Shown: positions 19,070 to 27,350 of the stretch, piece by piece
Layout: each line of letters begins with the position of its first letter
Numbering within the stretch: position 1 is the first letter of the stretch
Assembly: GCF_003182075.1 (NCBI RefSeq)
Contig: NZ_QGTH01000007.1
Span: forward strand, 1 to 64,000
Length of the DNA stretch: 64,000 nt
Reading direction: 5' to 3'
Source of the DNA: Finegoldia magna
GTDB lineage: Bacteria > Bacillota > Clostridia > Tissierellales > Peptoniphilaceae
The notes under the pieces: model-generated
The model's database searches: none
The model's input: only the letters and a program-made list of their open reading frames with translations
Told to the model about the DNA's origin: nothing
Program-made: the position numbers and the translations under genes

Positions 19070-19096
19070 TTTATTCTCCTCTTCAAATTAATTAAA

Positions 19097-19136
19097 AATT
19101 TAGCTTTTATTAAATATACCCAATAATTTAGCTTTT
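19097..19136. repeat. Direct repeat upstream of the PfkB kinase
   Basis: AATTTAGCTTTT occurs at 19097-19108 and again at 19125-19136, 28 bases apart, in the kinase leader. It could be a regulator site or chance in AT-rich DNA. Confidence 0.3.
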
Positions 19137-19140
19137 TAAA

Positions 19141-20685
19141 TTATTTGGATAATTTGGATGTAAGGATAACCTCAGCAGCCTTCAATCCGTCGATAGCACT
19201 TGACACGATTCCTCCAGAATATCCACTACCTTCGCCAATCACATACAGATTATCAACATTTTCGCTTCTTAACAAATCATCTCTATCCATTCTCACTGCA
19301 CACGATGTTCTCGTTTCAACTCCTGTAAGTATAGCATCATCCATTGAAAATCCGTGAAGCTTATTGTCCATCATTTTAATCGCAGTTTTAATGTAATTTG
19401 TAACATGCTCTGGGTAAATATCATTCAAATTGCTTAAAACATATCCCGGTTTTACAGTAGGTTCAACTTCTCCGATTTTTTCAGATTTTTTATCATCCAT
19501 AAAATCTTTTACCAACTGAACTGGAGCATTGTAGTTCGCTCCTCCCAATTCAAAAGCTTTGCGTTCGATTTCTTGTTGAAATCTAATCCCGTCTAATAAA
19601 TTATGTCCATAAGTATCTTCATCTATACCACACACAATCGCACTATTTGCGTTTTTGCCGTCTCTTTTGTGAAAACTCATACCATTGACGCACAATTCAT
19701 TTTCTTCACTAGAAGCATTGATTACATATCCGCCTGGACACATACAGAAAGTGTACACTCCTCTTTTGTTTTCTTCAGAATAAGAAAGCTGATAAGTCGC
19801 ACTTGGAAGATCTCTGTCGCATTTATATTGTGTAAAATCAATCATTTTTTGTGGATGCTCAATTCTAAAACCAACCGCAAAAGGTTTGTTCGTCATTTTA
19901 ATTTTGTCGGCTAACATCATCACCGTGTCTCTAGAACTATTTCCAAGAGCCAAAACGTAACAGTCAGATTCAAATTTTTTATTCTGTGATTTTATTCCCA
20001 CACATTTTTCATTTTCAATTTCGACATCGTCGATTAATGTATCGAATTCAAATTCACAACCCATTTTGATAAGGTCATTTCTCATATTCACAATTACTTT
20101 TTGCAATTCATCGGTTCCTATGTGAGGCTTGGAGTCATACATAATTTCACTAGGAGCGCCGTAGTCCACAAAAGTCTTCAAAACTTCCCTGACTCTTTTG
20201 TCTTTGGAACGTGCAGTTAATTTGCCGTCAGAAAAAGTTCCAGCTCCACCTTCTCCAAATTGCACGTTACTGTTTGTGTTAAGCTTACCAGTATCCAGGA
20301 ATTTGTTGATATCTTCAACTCTTTTGGATACCTCGCTTCCTCGTTCAATAACTTTCACCTTAGCTCCTTTTTTCGCTAATAAATACGCACAAAACAATCC
20401 CGCAGGACCACTTCCAACAACTGTGACGCTTTTCGAATTATCGACATCTTCTAGGTTAAAATCTTCTTCATGATATCTTTCGCAATTTTTGATTGATTTT
20501 ATTTTTTTATCAGACAAATCAACATCCACGATAACTTGGTAATTAAGCAGAATTCCCCTTCTAGCATCAATTGATTTTCTGTAGATTTCATAATTGAAGT
20601 TTTTCATTCCAATCATTTTAGAGATTTTTTTCTTCAATTCGCTTTCGTCGTCATTTTTTAATTTTATATTTCTAATAATAATCAT
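19141..20685 (-). CDS. FAD-dependent oxidoreductase (COG2509-type)
   Basis: A 514-residue protein. About 85 N-terminal residues form a small alpha/beta domain, followed by a Rossmann FAD site (TVVGSGPAGLFCAYLLAKKG), the GEGGAGTFSDGKL motif and a C-terminal GEGSGYSGGIVSSAIDGL flavin-binding segment. This is the pattern of the widespread, poorly characterised FAD-dependent dehydrogenases seen in anaerobes. The substrate is unknown. It stands alone between a repeat element and the PfkB gene. Confidence 0.85.
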   Translation of the reverse strand: MIIIRNIKLKNDDESELKKKISKMIGMKNFNYEIYRKSIDARRGILLNYQVIVDVDLSDKKIKSIKNCERYHEEDFNLEDVDNSKSVTVVGSGPAGLFCAYLLAKKGAKVKVIERGSEVSKRVEDINKFLDTGKLNTNSNVQFGEGGAGTFSDGKLTARSKDKRVREVLKTFVDYGAPSEIMYDSKPHIGTDELQKVIVNMRNDLIKMGCEFEFDTLIDDVEIENEKCVGIKSQNKKFESDCYVLALGNSSRDTVMMLADKIKMTNKPFAVGFRIEHPQKMIDFTQYKCDRDLPSATYQLSYSEENKRGVYTFCMCPGGYVINASSEENELCVNGMSFHKRDGKNANSAIVCGIDEDTYGHNLLDGIRFQQEIERKAFELGGANYNAPVQLVKDFMDDKKSEKIGEVEPTVKPGYVLSNLNDIYPEHVTNYIKTAIKMMDNKLHGFSMDDAILTGVETRTSCAVRMDRDDLLRSENVDNLYVIGEGSGYSGGIVSSAIDGLKAAEVILTSKLSK

Positions 20686-20773
20686 ATTTTTCTCTCTTTC
20701 ATTTACTACTTGTATTATATCATTATTTAAATAGAATTATTTATTGGCAAAGCATAATGATTTAAAAAATCTA

Positions 20774-20923
20774 ATGCACGAATATCTAGACTACAAAAAT
20801 TGTAGATTTCTAAATCTCAAAATCCTAAAATCGCAAACTCGCCTTCGCTCAAACAGTGCGATTTTAGCCGGATTTTTTCGATTTGAAATCAAGCCAATTT
20901 TTTCCGTATGATATTCTTAGCAT
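20774..20923 (-). repeat. 150-bp dispersed hairpin repeat, copy R1 (inverted relative to R2 and R3)
   Basis: Reverse-complemented, this starts ATGCTAAGAATATCATACG and ends GATATTCGTGCAT, like R2 and R3. The inner stem CTAAAATCGCA (20825-20835) / TGCGATTTTAG (20857-20867) is perfect, and outer segments pair imperfectly, giving a long hairpin. Flanks outside the 150 bases are also inverted (TCTAATGC / GCATTAGGA). It fills most of the 294-base gap between the FAD oxidoreductase and the C_GCAxxG gene. Confidence 0.85.
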
Positions 20924-20944
20924 TAGGATTTTTAAATCCACACC

Positions 20945-20975
20945 TAAAAAGCTGCCTACCGAAGTAGACAGCTCT
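20945..20975 (-). terminator. Terminator of the radical SAM operon
   Basis: On the minus strand AGCTGTCTAC, a TTCG tetraloop and GTAGGCAGCT are followed by TTTTT, a few bases after the C_GCAxxG gene. Confidence 0.9.
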
Positions 20976-20979
20976 CATT

Positions 20980-21420
20980 TTATTTTTCTTCAAACATTTC
21001 CTCTAATATATCTATCGCATCGTTCACAGCTTGTGGACATTTTCTTTGCATCGTGTTTTCTTGTTCGATTTTTTCAAGATTTTCTGCTATATTATCTCCC
21101 AATATTTCTTCACAAATTATCGTAGATTGTTTTTCTTTGAATTTGGTATCGAATTCGAACATTTTTTTTACTAATTCAACTTTTTTTTCGCCTTCATTCG
21201 GCTTTGAATGTCCGTATTTGATTCCTAAAACCATGTAGGCACCAGTTACTGCTCCACAAGTCATTCCTTTGTACATTCCACCTGTAAATGGTGATGCGAT
21301 TTTTGTAACAAGTTCCTTGTCCACTCCCAAATCATCTGCGAAATATCTCAAAACTACTTGCGCACAATCTATTCCTTCTGTAAATTGTTGCCAGATTTCT
21401 TCGTTAGTTAATTTACTCAT
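20980..21420 (-). CDS. C_GCAxxG_C_C family redox protein
   Basis: A 146-residue protein with the diagnostic cysteine pattern: Cys19 in IDCAQ, CGAVTG (Cys55), Cys103 in IICEE and Cys128 in RKCPQ. The family is thought to bind a metal or perform redox chemistry, but no activity is established. The start at 21420 overlaps the radical SAM gene by 8 bases. It is the last gene of the five-gene coupled operon, followed by a strong terminator. Confidence 0.85.
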   Translation of the reverse strand: MSKLTNEEIWQQFTEGIDCAQVVLRYFADDLGVDKELVTKIASPFTGGMYKGMTCGAVTGAYMVLGIKYGHSKPNEGEKKVELVKKMFEFDTKFKEKQSTIICEEILGDNIAENLEKIEQENTMQRKCPQAVNDAIDILEEMFEEK

Positions 21421-22333
21421 CCAATGCACCTCCACAACTTGATCCACTACCTGCAGTACATCCGTAGCAGTAATCTTTACACACAATTTCTCTGGACAAA
21501 TCCTTAACATCGATTAAATCTTTGATGTTTGTGTAGTCTTTCATTGGGACTTTTTCTGCTAAATGGAAGTCGCAATCGTGAAGATTTCCCAAACTATCTA
21601 CAGAAATTTGGAATCTGCACATTATATTTTCACAAGTTTCTTCATTGTAATTATCTTCCAACAATTTCATGTAATCTTCGTATTCGCCTTTTTCAATTAA
21701 AAAATCTTTGAAATATCCAATAGGCATATTTGTAATAGTGAACAAATTATTGAATACAACATTTTTCTTTTTCAATTCGCGTTCATAATCAGATTGAAGA
21801 TTGGATTGTTCTGGTGGCAAGAATCCTCCAAGCGGATTATAAACCAAGTCCAATTCTTTTTCAGTTCCATAGCCCATTTCATTAAGTTTCTTTAAGTTAG
21901 CAATGACTTTGTCGTATACGCCATCTCCTCTTTGGCTATCTACATTGTCTTGTGTGTAGCAAGGAAGAGATACGACAATTTTGATTTTTTCTTTATCAAA
22001 CAAATCCATTAATTCCTTGTTTTTTTCGATATCTGTTGCGTTCGTTCTAATAATAAGTTCGTCCGCTCTTTTCAAACATTCCTTCATAAACCACACGATT
22101 TCTGGATGTGTTGTTGGCTCTCCCCCTGTTATATCCACAGTTTTCATCTTGTGGTTATCCAAAAACTTCAAGCAATCTTCCATAGTTTCTTTGCTCATTT
22201 CTAAGTTTTCGCTGTTCTTCATAACGTGGCAGTGTTTACAACGCAAATTACATTTTTCAGTAATGTTTAATTGTAGTGTTGTGATATCGCCAGTTGTTTT
22301 ATATTTTTCAGAAATTCTATCTTCGAATCTCAT
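21413..22333 (-). CDS. ArsS-like radical SAM/Cys-rich protein
   Basis: A 306-residue radical SAM enzyme with the cluster motif CNLRCKHC (Cys28, 32, 35), the SAM-binding DITGGEPTTHPE and a Cys-rich C-terminus ending CYGCTAGSGSSCGG. This matches the ArsS/TIGR04167 group, first named for arsenosugar biosynthesis, where it acts with glycosyltransferases. No arsenic methyltransferase is nearby, so the real substrate is open. The ATG overlaps the preceding Fe-S gene stop by 4 bases and the end overlaps the C_GCAxxG start. Confidence 0.85.
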   Translation of the reverse strand: MRFEDRISEKYKTTGDITTLQLNITEKCNLRCKHCHVMKNSENLEMSKETMEDCLKFLDNHKMKTVDITGGEPTTHPEIVWFMKECLKRADELIIRTNATDIEKNKELMDLFDKEKIKIVVSLPCYTQDNVDSQRGDGVYDKVIANLKKLNEMGYGTEKELDLVYNPLGGFLPPEQSNLQSDYERELKKKNVVFNNLFTITNMPIGYFKDFLIEKGEYEDYMKLLEDNYNEETCENIMCRFQISVDSLGNLHDCDFHLAEKVPMKDYTNIKDLIDVKDLSREIVCKDYCYGCTAGSGSSCGGALDE

Positions 22334-23277
22334 TTTCTCCCCCTAAATTTTCCTTTTAATGCATTTTTGAAAAAGCTTGGATCGCATTTTTCATCTATAC
22401 CAACCATTTTACTTACAAAATGGTGCACTTCATTATGTGCCACAAACTTGGATGAACAAGTCGCACAATAAGTATACATTTTTTCGTTTTTAATGGAGTT
22501 TTGCATTTGAGTTGCGATGTCTTTTTCGCTTTTTCCTGCAATTCCACCTGCTCCACAGCAGTTTGTACTTATGTATTTATTGTTAAATCCTTTGATATGT
22601 CTTTTGATTTCTTCAAAAATTATGTGATTATATCTGTCAGAGCATGGGAAGAACACATTTACTTCCTCATCAATGTCTTGTATCATATCTCTTTCTTCAA
22701 GCCATTTGAAAATCGTAATAACTTCAACCGACAAATTTTTGTAAAATTTGTGGAAACAATTTGGACAAACGCACACAATTCTTTCCACTTCTTTATCTTT
22801 GAGTTCTTTTTCAAATCTTTCCATATAATTATTTTCAAATCCCGTATAATCACTTGGAAGATTGCAACAATCAATTGAATAATCAAATCCTTCTTTGTTG
22901 AACAATTCCATTAAATATTTTGTAGTATCTGGATAAAATGCTGGGAAATTACAGCCCAAATACAACAAATCTTTTGTTTTTCTTTTAGATTTGTTTTTGA
23001 AGAAATAATTTTCTTTTTGTTTTTTCACAGATTCGAATTTAGGATTTTGTTTTCTTAAAATAAGAGAAATCTTTTTTCCATCCAAATCAACCGGACACAC
23101 CGCTTTGCATTTTTGACACAAGAAACAAGAAAATGCCAAGTCTTGTCTGTCTGCAAAATCTTTCAAATTAATCTTGTACTTTGTCAAAAATGGACAACAT
23201 TTCGTGCATTTACCACATTCAATACACTTGTCTTTTACTTCTTGTAAGTAATCATTTGTACTTTTGTTTGATATCAT
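22330..23277 (-). CDS. Fe-S oxidoreductase with CCG domains (HdrD/GlpC-like)
   Basis: A 315-residue soluble protein. The N-terminus has two 4Fe-4S motifs (CIECGKCTKCC and CFLCQKCKAVC). The C-terminal half has cysteine-rich CCG-type segments around CVCPNC, NCCGAGG and CATC, which bind catalytic clusters in heterodisulfide reductase and glycolate oxidase subunits. It probably passes electrons to a partner enzyme. Its start lies 26 bases inside the GT2 gene and its stop overlaps the radical SAM start, so translation is coupled on both sides. Confidence 0.85.
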   Translation of the reverse strand: MISNKSTNDYLQEVKDKCIECGKCTKCCPFLTKYKINLKDFADRQDLAFSCFLCQKCKAVCPVDLDGKKISLILRKQNPKFESVKKQKENYFFKNKSKRKTKDLLYLGCNFPAFYPDTTKYLMELFNKEGFDYSIDCCNLPSDYTGFENNYMERFEKELKDKEVERIVCVCPNCFHKFYKNLSVEVITIFKWLEERDMIQDIDEEVNVFFPCSDRYNHIIFEEIKRHIKGFNNKYISTNCCGAGGIAGKSEKDIATQMQNSIKNEKMYTYCATCSSKFVAHNEVHHFVSKMVGIDEKCDPSFFKNALKGKFRGRK

Positions 23278-23914
23278 CTACGCTTTCCCCCTTGCGATAC
23301 ATATATTGGCATTTTTGCATCATCCACATAGTCCTAAAAGGACCATTTTCTTGAAATCTACGCGATGAAGAATATATCTTCATTTTTGATAGGAAGATTT
23401 TGTATCCTTTTTCCTTTACCCTAATCGAAAAATCGTAATCTTCCATTAAATCTATGTTTTTGAATCCACCCATCTCGTCGTAAAACTCTCTCGTAAAAAA
23501 CATCCCCTGATCACCAAAAGCAATGTTTCTTTGTCTGACACGATTGCTGGAATTAAATGCGACAATTTGCATTATGAACTGTTTTGGAACAAACGAAATG
23601 CTGAAACAACCCATTTTATAATTTTGTAAAATTGATTTGATTTCTTCTTTTGGATTTTCTTTGAAGAAAGTATCCGCGTGAAGAATCAGAATTATTTCCC
23701 CTGTTGAATTTGCAATTCCATTTATAATTTGATTGCCACGACCCTTGATGCTTCTAATTGGATTATATCCTCTGTCTCTGATTTTTTCAAACGTGTCGTC
23801 ATCTCCACTTACGCTGAAAATCACCTCGAACTCATCATCAAAAACATCCAGACGATCGATGAACTTGTCGATGTTGTCAGATTCGTTATACACCGGCACT
23901 ATTACTGAAATCAT
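23252..23914 (-). CDS. GT2-family glycosyltransferase (TIGR04283-like)
   Basis: A 220-residue glycosyltransferase family 2 protein: N-terminal ISVIVPVYNESDNI, the DXD-like LHADTFF, and FGDQGMFFTREFYDEMGGF in the acceptor half. It has no membrane segment. The short form beside an ArsS-like enzyme and a DUF2064 protein matches the set named after arsenosugar synthesis. It overlaps the upstream fusion gene by 29 bases and the Fe-S gene by 26. Confidence 0.85.
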   Translation of the reverse strand: MISVIVPVYNESDNIDKFIDRLDVFDDEFEVIFSVSGDDDTFEKIRDRGYNPIRSIKGRGNQIINGIANSTGEIILILHADTFFKENPKEEIKSILQNYKMGCFSISFVPKQFIMQIVAFNSSNRVRQRNIAFGDQGMFFTREFYDEMGGFKNIDLMEDYDFSIRVKEKGYKIFLSKMKIYSSSRRFQENGPFRTMWMMQKCQYMYRKGESVDDIKQKYK

Positions 23915-25367
23915 TCGCTTTTATAAACTCCCAAATATTATCCAAAAATCCATCCGACAAATACGCTTTTATCTTCTCAAAAGTAAATCCATTATCCCTG
24001 TTTTCATCAACATATTGAGTGTATGCCATTGAGCACCAAGTTATTCCTCTGAGACATGTGAACAACAAATATTTTACGAATTTTTTTCTATCAACTTTTG
24101 TTTTTGATAAGTTGTCGTATTCATCTAAGAAATCATCCATTATGTCGTTGTCAAAAATTACATCCGTTTTCCAAAAAGTCGTAGTCGGTGCCAAAAAGTG
24201 CGCCAAATCTTGTTCACGCTCTCCTATAATTGGCTTTTCCCAGTCTATAACGTAAGATTTATCTCCTATGATGAAATTTTTATTGTTGAGTTCAGTGTTG
24301 ATAAGACATGGATTTTCAAGTGTAGAATCAAGTCCTAAATTTTTGATGTATTTTAGCATATTCGAAATCTTTTCTTCAGTTGCATTGTTTTTCTTATCCC
24401 ATTTTTGATAATGAGAAAACATCTGTGTAAATTCGTCGAACATCATATTAAAAGGACTGCCTGCTTTTATAAAATCTTGTCCTGTCACATCTAATGAGTG
24501 AATTTGTGAAAGCAAATATGCTGCGATTTTTAAATCAGTATGATAATCCAAATCCCTTCCTATTAAATATTCTTCCGTAAGATAAGAAATCCCTGATAAT
24601 TTATCCTTTTTCAAATCGTAAACCTTGGCAGTTACATTTGATTTTTCTAAAAATTTGAGGGCATTGTATTCGTATTCAATTTGATTATCCAAATGCATTT
24701 GCGATCCACGCGCAATTCTTATCAAATAATCATCATCTATCAGATAATTCGAATTGTACTCGCCTTTACCAAGTAATTTCACATTTTCAGATTGGGATAT
24801 GTATTTTACTAAATCAATATCTGTGTCAATATCGTGCGTTTCTTTCAATTTATAATAAGTTAAATCATGTTCAATTAAACTATTTTCCAAATCGTTTTCT
24901 ACATTTGGATTGGAGTATTTTTTGTTCTCAAACAAAACATCGTGTGATTTTTTCATTCCAATCAAACTGTATCCACCATCTTCAGTTGGGCTGAACACAA
25001 CATCATTGGTGTCTAATTTGTCAAAAGCTTCATCGAAAATCTCACCATCAAAATCAATAATATCTGATCCAATTAAAATAACCTTGGAATATCCTCGTGA
25101 CAAAACTTCTTTTATAGAGTTGTTCATCCTTTGACCAATATCATCTCCAGTTTGTCTGATACAATCATAAGGAGAATTCTTAGTGTAATCCTCAAATAAT
25201 TCATCTGGCGTTAGAGATAAGAAAACTCTGTAATTTTTGATAATATTTACGTTTTTTTCAATCAAATTGCCGCTGAATTTTATTCTTTCATTTTCTGATA
25301 AAAGAGTCGACAATCTAGTTTTAGAATTTTTATTTGGAATTTTAGTCATTAAAATTACTGCGTTCAT
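23886..25367 (-). CDS. Fusion of a DUF2064 (TIGR04282) glycosyltransferase-like domain and an APH-type phosphotransferase domain
   Basis: 493 residues. Residues 1-195 form a nucleotide-diphosphosugar transferase-like DUF2064 domain (VILMTKIPNKNSKTRL, LIGSDIIDF, FSPTEDGGYSLIG). From about 200 on is an aminoglycoside/choline kinase-type domain (LLGKGEYNSNYLI, YVIDWEKPIIGEREQDL). In the catalytic loop the usual HxDxxxxN reads NTELNNKN, with Asp replaced by Glu and His by Asn. The fusion suggests consecutive steps on one sugar substrate. AGGAGA precedes the ATG. First gene of the overlapping operon. Confidence 0.85.
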   Translation of the reverse strand: MNAVILMTKIPNKNSKTRLSTLLSENERIKFSGNLIEKNVNIIKNYRVFLSLTPDELFEDYTKNSPYDCIRQTGDDIGQRMNNSIKEVLSRGYSKVILIGSDIIDFDGEIFDEAFDKLDTNDVVFSPTEDGGYSLIGMKKSHDVLFENKKYSNPNVENDLENSLIEHDLTYYKLKETHDIDTDIDLVKYISQSENVKLLGKGEYNSNYLIDDDYLIRIARGSQMHLDNQIEYEYNALKFLEKSNVTAKVYDLKKDKLSGISYLTEEYLIGRDLDYHTDLKIAAYLLSQIHSLDVTGQDFIKAGSPFNMMFDEFTQMFSHYQKWDKKNNATEEKISNMLKYIKNLGLDSTLENPCLINTELNNKNFIIGDKSYVIDWEKPIIGEREQDLAHFLAPTTTFWKTDVIFDNDIMDDFLDEYDNLSKTKVDRKKFVKYLLFTCLRGITWCSMAYTQYVDENRDNGFTFEKIKAYLSDGFLDNIWEFIKANDFSNSAGV

Positions 25368-25380
25368 TCAATCTCCTGTA

Positions 25381-25410
25381 AAAAAAGCGGCCCAAATTAT
25401 GAGCCGCATT
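25381..25410 (-). terminator. Terminator between the rhodanese gene and the radical SAM operon
   Basis: On the minus strand GCGGCTC, ATAATTT and GGGCCGC are followed by seven Ts. The T run ends about 12-14 bases before the ATG at 25367, leaving no room for a promoter between. It may be a leaky terminator or attenuator. Confidence 0.85.
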
Positions 25411-25421
25411 AATTTTAAAAA

Positions 25422-26192
25422 CTATTTTACTAATTCGTAATCGTGTTCTTTAGTTCCATCCAAAGAGTTGAATACGTCTTTGTTTCCTCTGTCGATTAGT
25501 TTTTGTGCTAATTGACCAGATTTATTTCCAGAATAGCAATAAGTGTAAACTGGTTTATCTGTAGGAATTTCTGATAATCTTGCATCAGCTTCATCTAAAG
25601 GCATGCTGATAGCATTTTTGATATGACCTGCATCATAATCTTTTTTATCTCTAACATCAACTATAACGTTGTTAGTATCTTCAGATGCTTTTACTAAATC
25701 TTCTGGTAAAATGTTAGCAAATTTAACTAATTTGTATTCAAATTTCTTAACGCCTTCTGCGTTTGTAACATCTTTGAATCCATTGTTAACTAAAATTTCA
25801 GCAGCTTGTTGGCTCTTTTTACCGCTGTTGCAAATTGTAATTACAGCTTTGTCCTTGTAAGCATCTAACTTAGAAACTTCTTGTTCGAAAGTGTCGATTG
25901 GCATGTTAATAGCCCATTTAACGTGACCTTGGTCGTATTCTTCTTTGCTTCTAACGTCAACAACCAATACAGTTTCTTTTTTCTTCTTGTCTTGTTCGAT
26001 TGCTTCAAGATCAGCGCCTTTCATTTCTTTTATGGCTGCTTTTTCTTCAGTTTTTTCTTCAGTCTTTTCTGCTGGTTTTTCAGCATTTTGTTCTGTTTTA
26101 GTATTATTGTCAGCTGGTTTATCTGAATTATTTGAACATCCAGTAACAGTTAAAGCTGATACTAAAGCTAATGTTAATAAAAGTTTTTTCAC
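25422..26192 (-). CDS. Tandem rhodanese-domain lipoprotein
   Basis: A 256-residue exported lipoprotein: signal peptide with lipobox LTVTGC, a Lys/Glu-rich linker to about residue 55, then two rhodanese domains. Both keep the active-site Cys (ITICNSGKKS and YTYCYSGNKS) and the DVR/GH segments (VVDVRSKEEYDQGH, IVDVRDKKDYDAGH). It would handle sulfane sulfur or redox at the outer face of the membrane. Start is GTG with AGGAGG upstream. It has its own promoter and is followed by a terminator. Confidence 0.9.
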   Translation of the reverse strand: MKKLLLTLALVSALTVTGCSNNSDKPADNNTKTEQNAEKPAEKTEEKTEEKAAIKEMKGADLEAIEQDKKKKETVLVVDVRSKEEYDQGHVKWAINMPIDTFEQEVSKLDAYKDKAVITICNSGKKSQQAAEILVNNGFKDVTNAEGVKKFEYKLVKFANILPEDLVKASEDTNNVIVDVRDKKDYDAGHIKNAISMPLDEADARLSEIPTDKPVYTYCYSGNKSGQLAQKLIDRGNKDVFNSLDGTKEHDYELVK

Positions 26193-26224
26193 TATAAATT
26201 CCTCCTAAAAATCTTTTCGATAAC

Positions 26225-26254
26225 ATTGTATCATACACACACAACAAATTCCAA
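26225..26254 (-). promoter_or_regulatory. Promoter of the rhodanese lipoprotein gene
   Basis: On the minus strand TTGGAA (26249-26254), 18 bases and TACAAT (26225-26230) precede the gene. Confidence 0.65.
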
Positions 26255-26293
26255 GATTCATTTATTGAAATTTTCTATAAATGATTTTGAGTA

Positions 26294-27196
26294 TTAATTT
26301 TCATCTTTTATTCCACAGCTTATCGCATCAACAGGGCAGGCATTTTTGCATCTTGCACATCTAATACATTCCTTATGATTGCAATTTTTCGTAGGATCTA
26401 CGTTCATTTGGCAAACTTTCTTGCACTTTCCACAACTAATACATTTGTCTTTGTCCAATCTATATTTAAAAATAGAAATCGGATTGAAAAATGAATAAAT
26501 AGCACCCAAAGGACAAATATATTTGCAGAAAGGTCTGTAAATCATTATTGAAAGTAAAATCGTAAGTATCAGAATAGTTCCCTTCCAATAATACAAAAAT
26601 CCAATCGCTCCTCTCATACTTTTGTTGAGTAATACGAGAGGAATTCCTCCTTCAAGCATTCCTATCGGGCAAATCAGTTTGCAAAAATACGGAGAGCCTT
26701 GTCCCAAAATATCCACCACAAACATCGGTAAAATTATTACAAAAATTAGCAAAATAAAATATTTTAATTTTCTCAAATGTTTATCGTATTTAAAAGTTTT
26801 TATCTTTTTGAAGAAAGAGATTTTGTATAACAAATCTTGAATCAATCCAAACGGACACAACCATCCACACACAAATCTTCCCATCAAAGCTCCAATGAAA
26901 AACAAAAATCCTACTATGTAATAGCTAAATTTAAAATTAGAGTTTCCAATTACAGCTTGTAATGAACCAATCGGGCAAGAGCCTTTGGCTCCGGGGCAAG
27001 AATAGCAATTCATCCCCGGAACGCAAATTTTCTTGAGGTTTCCACCGTAAATCTTTCCGGTTTTAAAACCTTCTACATAAGAATTTGTAATCAAAAACCA
27101 CAGCGATTGGAAAGCGTGTCTGAAATTATCCATTATTTTATATCTGTTTTTCTTCGTTCCAAACCTTAGTAAATCTTTAATCTTATCCAATTCCAA
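26294..27196 (-). CDS. NapH/NosR-like 4Fe-4S membrane protein
   Basis: A 300-residue integral membrane protein with about five membrane segments, the paired FVCGWLCPFG and ICPIG motifs of the NapH/CcoG/NosR group, an extra Cys cluster (CYSCPGAKGSCPIG), and a C-terminal double 4Fe-4S ferredoxin domain (CISCGKCKKVC, CIRCARCKNAC). It probably moves electrons across the membrane to the outer thiol proteins encoded beside it. The TTG start at 27196 has a GGAG site lying inside the upstream small gene. Confidence 0.88.
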   Translation of the reverse strand: MELDKIKDLLRFGTKKNRYKIMDNFRHAFQSLWFLITNSYVEGFKTGKIYGGNLKKICVPGMNCYSCPGAKGSCPIGSLQAVIGNSNFKFSYYIVGFLFFIGALMGRFVCGWLCPFGLIQDLLYKISFFKKIKTFKYDKHLRKLKYFILLIFVIILPMFVVDILGQGSPYFCKLICPIGMLEGGIPLVLLNKSMRGAIGFLYYWKGTILILTILLSIMIYRPFCKYICPLGAIYSFFNPISIFKYRLDKDKCISCGKCKKVCQMNVDPTKNCNHKECIRCARCKNACPVDAISCGIKDEN

Positions 27197-27335
27197 TACA
27201 CTCCATGCAAATTCTTATAGCCTTATCCAACACAACTTTTACTTCGCCGTTGTTGTAACCGTAATAAATCATCCCAACAGACAGAAATAAAATCGTAACT
27301 GAAAATATACGGCTATGAATAAATTTTTTGTACAT
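27183..27335 (-). CDS. CD1871A-type CXXC-containing small membrane peptide
   Basis: A 50-residue peptide: a basic start (MYKKFIHSR), one membrane segment (IFSVTILFLSVGMIYYGY), then NNGEVKVVLDKAIRICMECIGIG. The CMEC pair just after the membrane and the GEV..VL.KAI..C..C pattern match the small CD1871A family found with TlpA and Fe-S membrane proteins in clostridia. It overlaps the following Fe-S gene by 14 bases and follows the TlpA gene by 15. Easily missed because of its size. Confidence 0.8.
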   Translation of the reverse strand: MYKKFIHSRIFSVTILFLSVGMIYYGYNNGEVKVVLDKAIRICMECIGIG

Positions 27336-27350
27336 TTAAATCACCTAATT

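Noticed and set aside
20774-20923. R1/R2/R3 as CRISPR or attachment sites
   Set aside because: The copies are 26 and 10 kb apart, each is a 150-base hairpin, there are no spacers or cas genes, and no integrase lies beside them.
21413-22333. Selenocysteine in the ArsS-like radical SAM protein
   Set aside because: Some family members are selenoproteins, but this frame has no in-frame TGA and carries ordinary Cys codons in its C-terminal motif.
22501-22878. 125-residue plus-strand frame within the Fe-S CCG gene
   Set aside because: Antisense to a gene with multiple conserved cysteine motifs and without a ribosome binding site.
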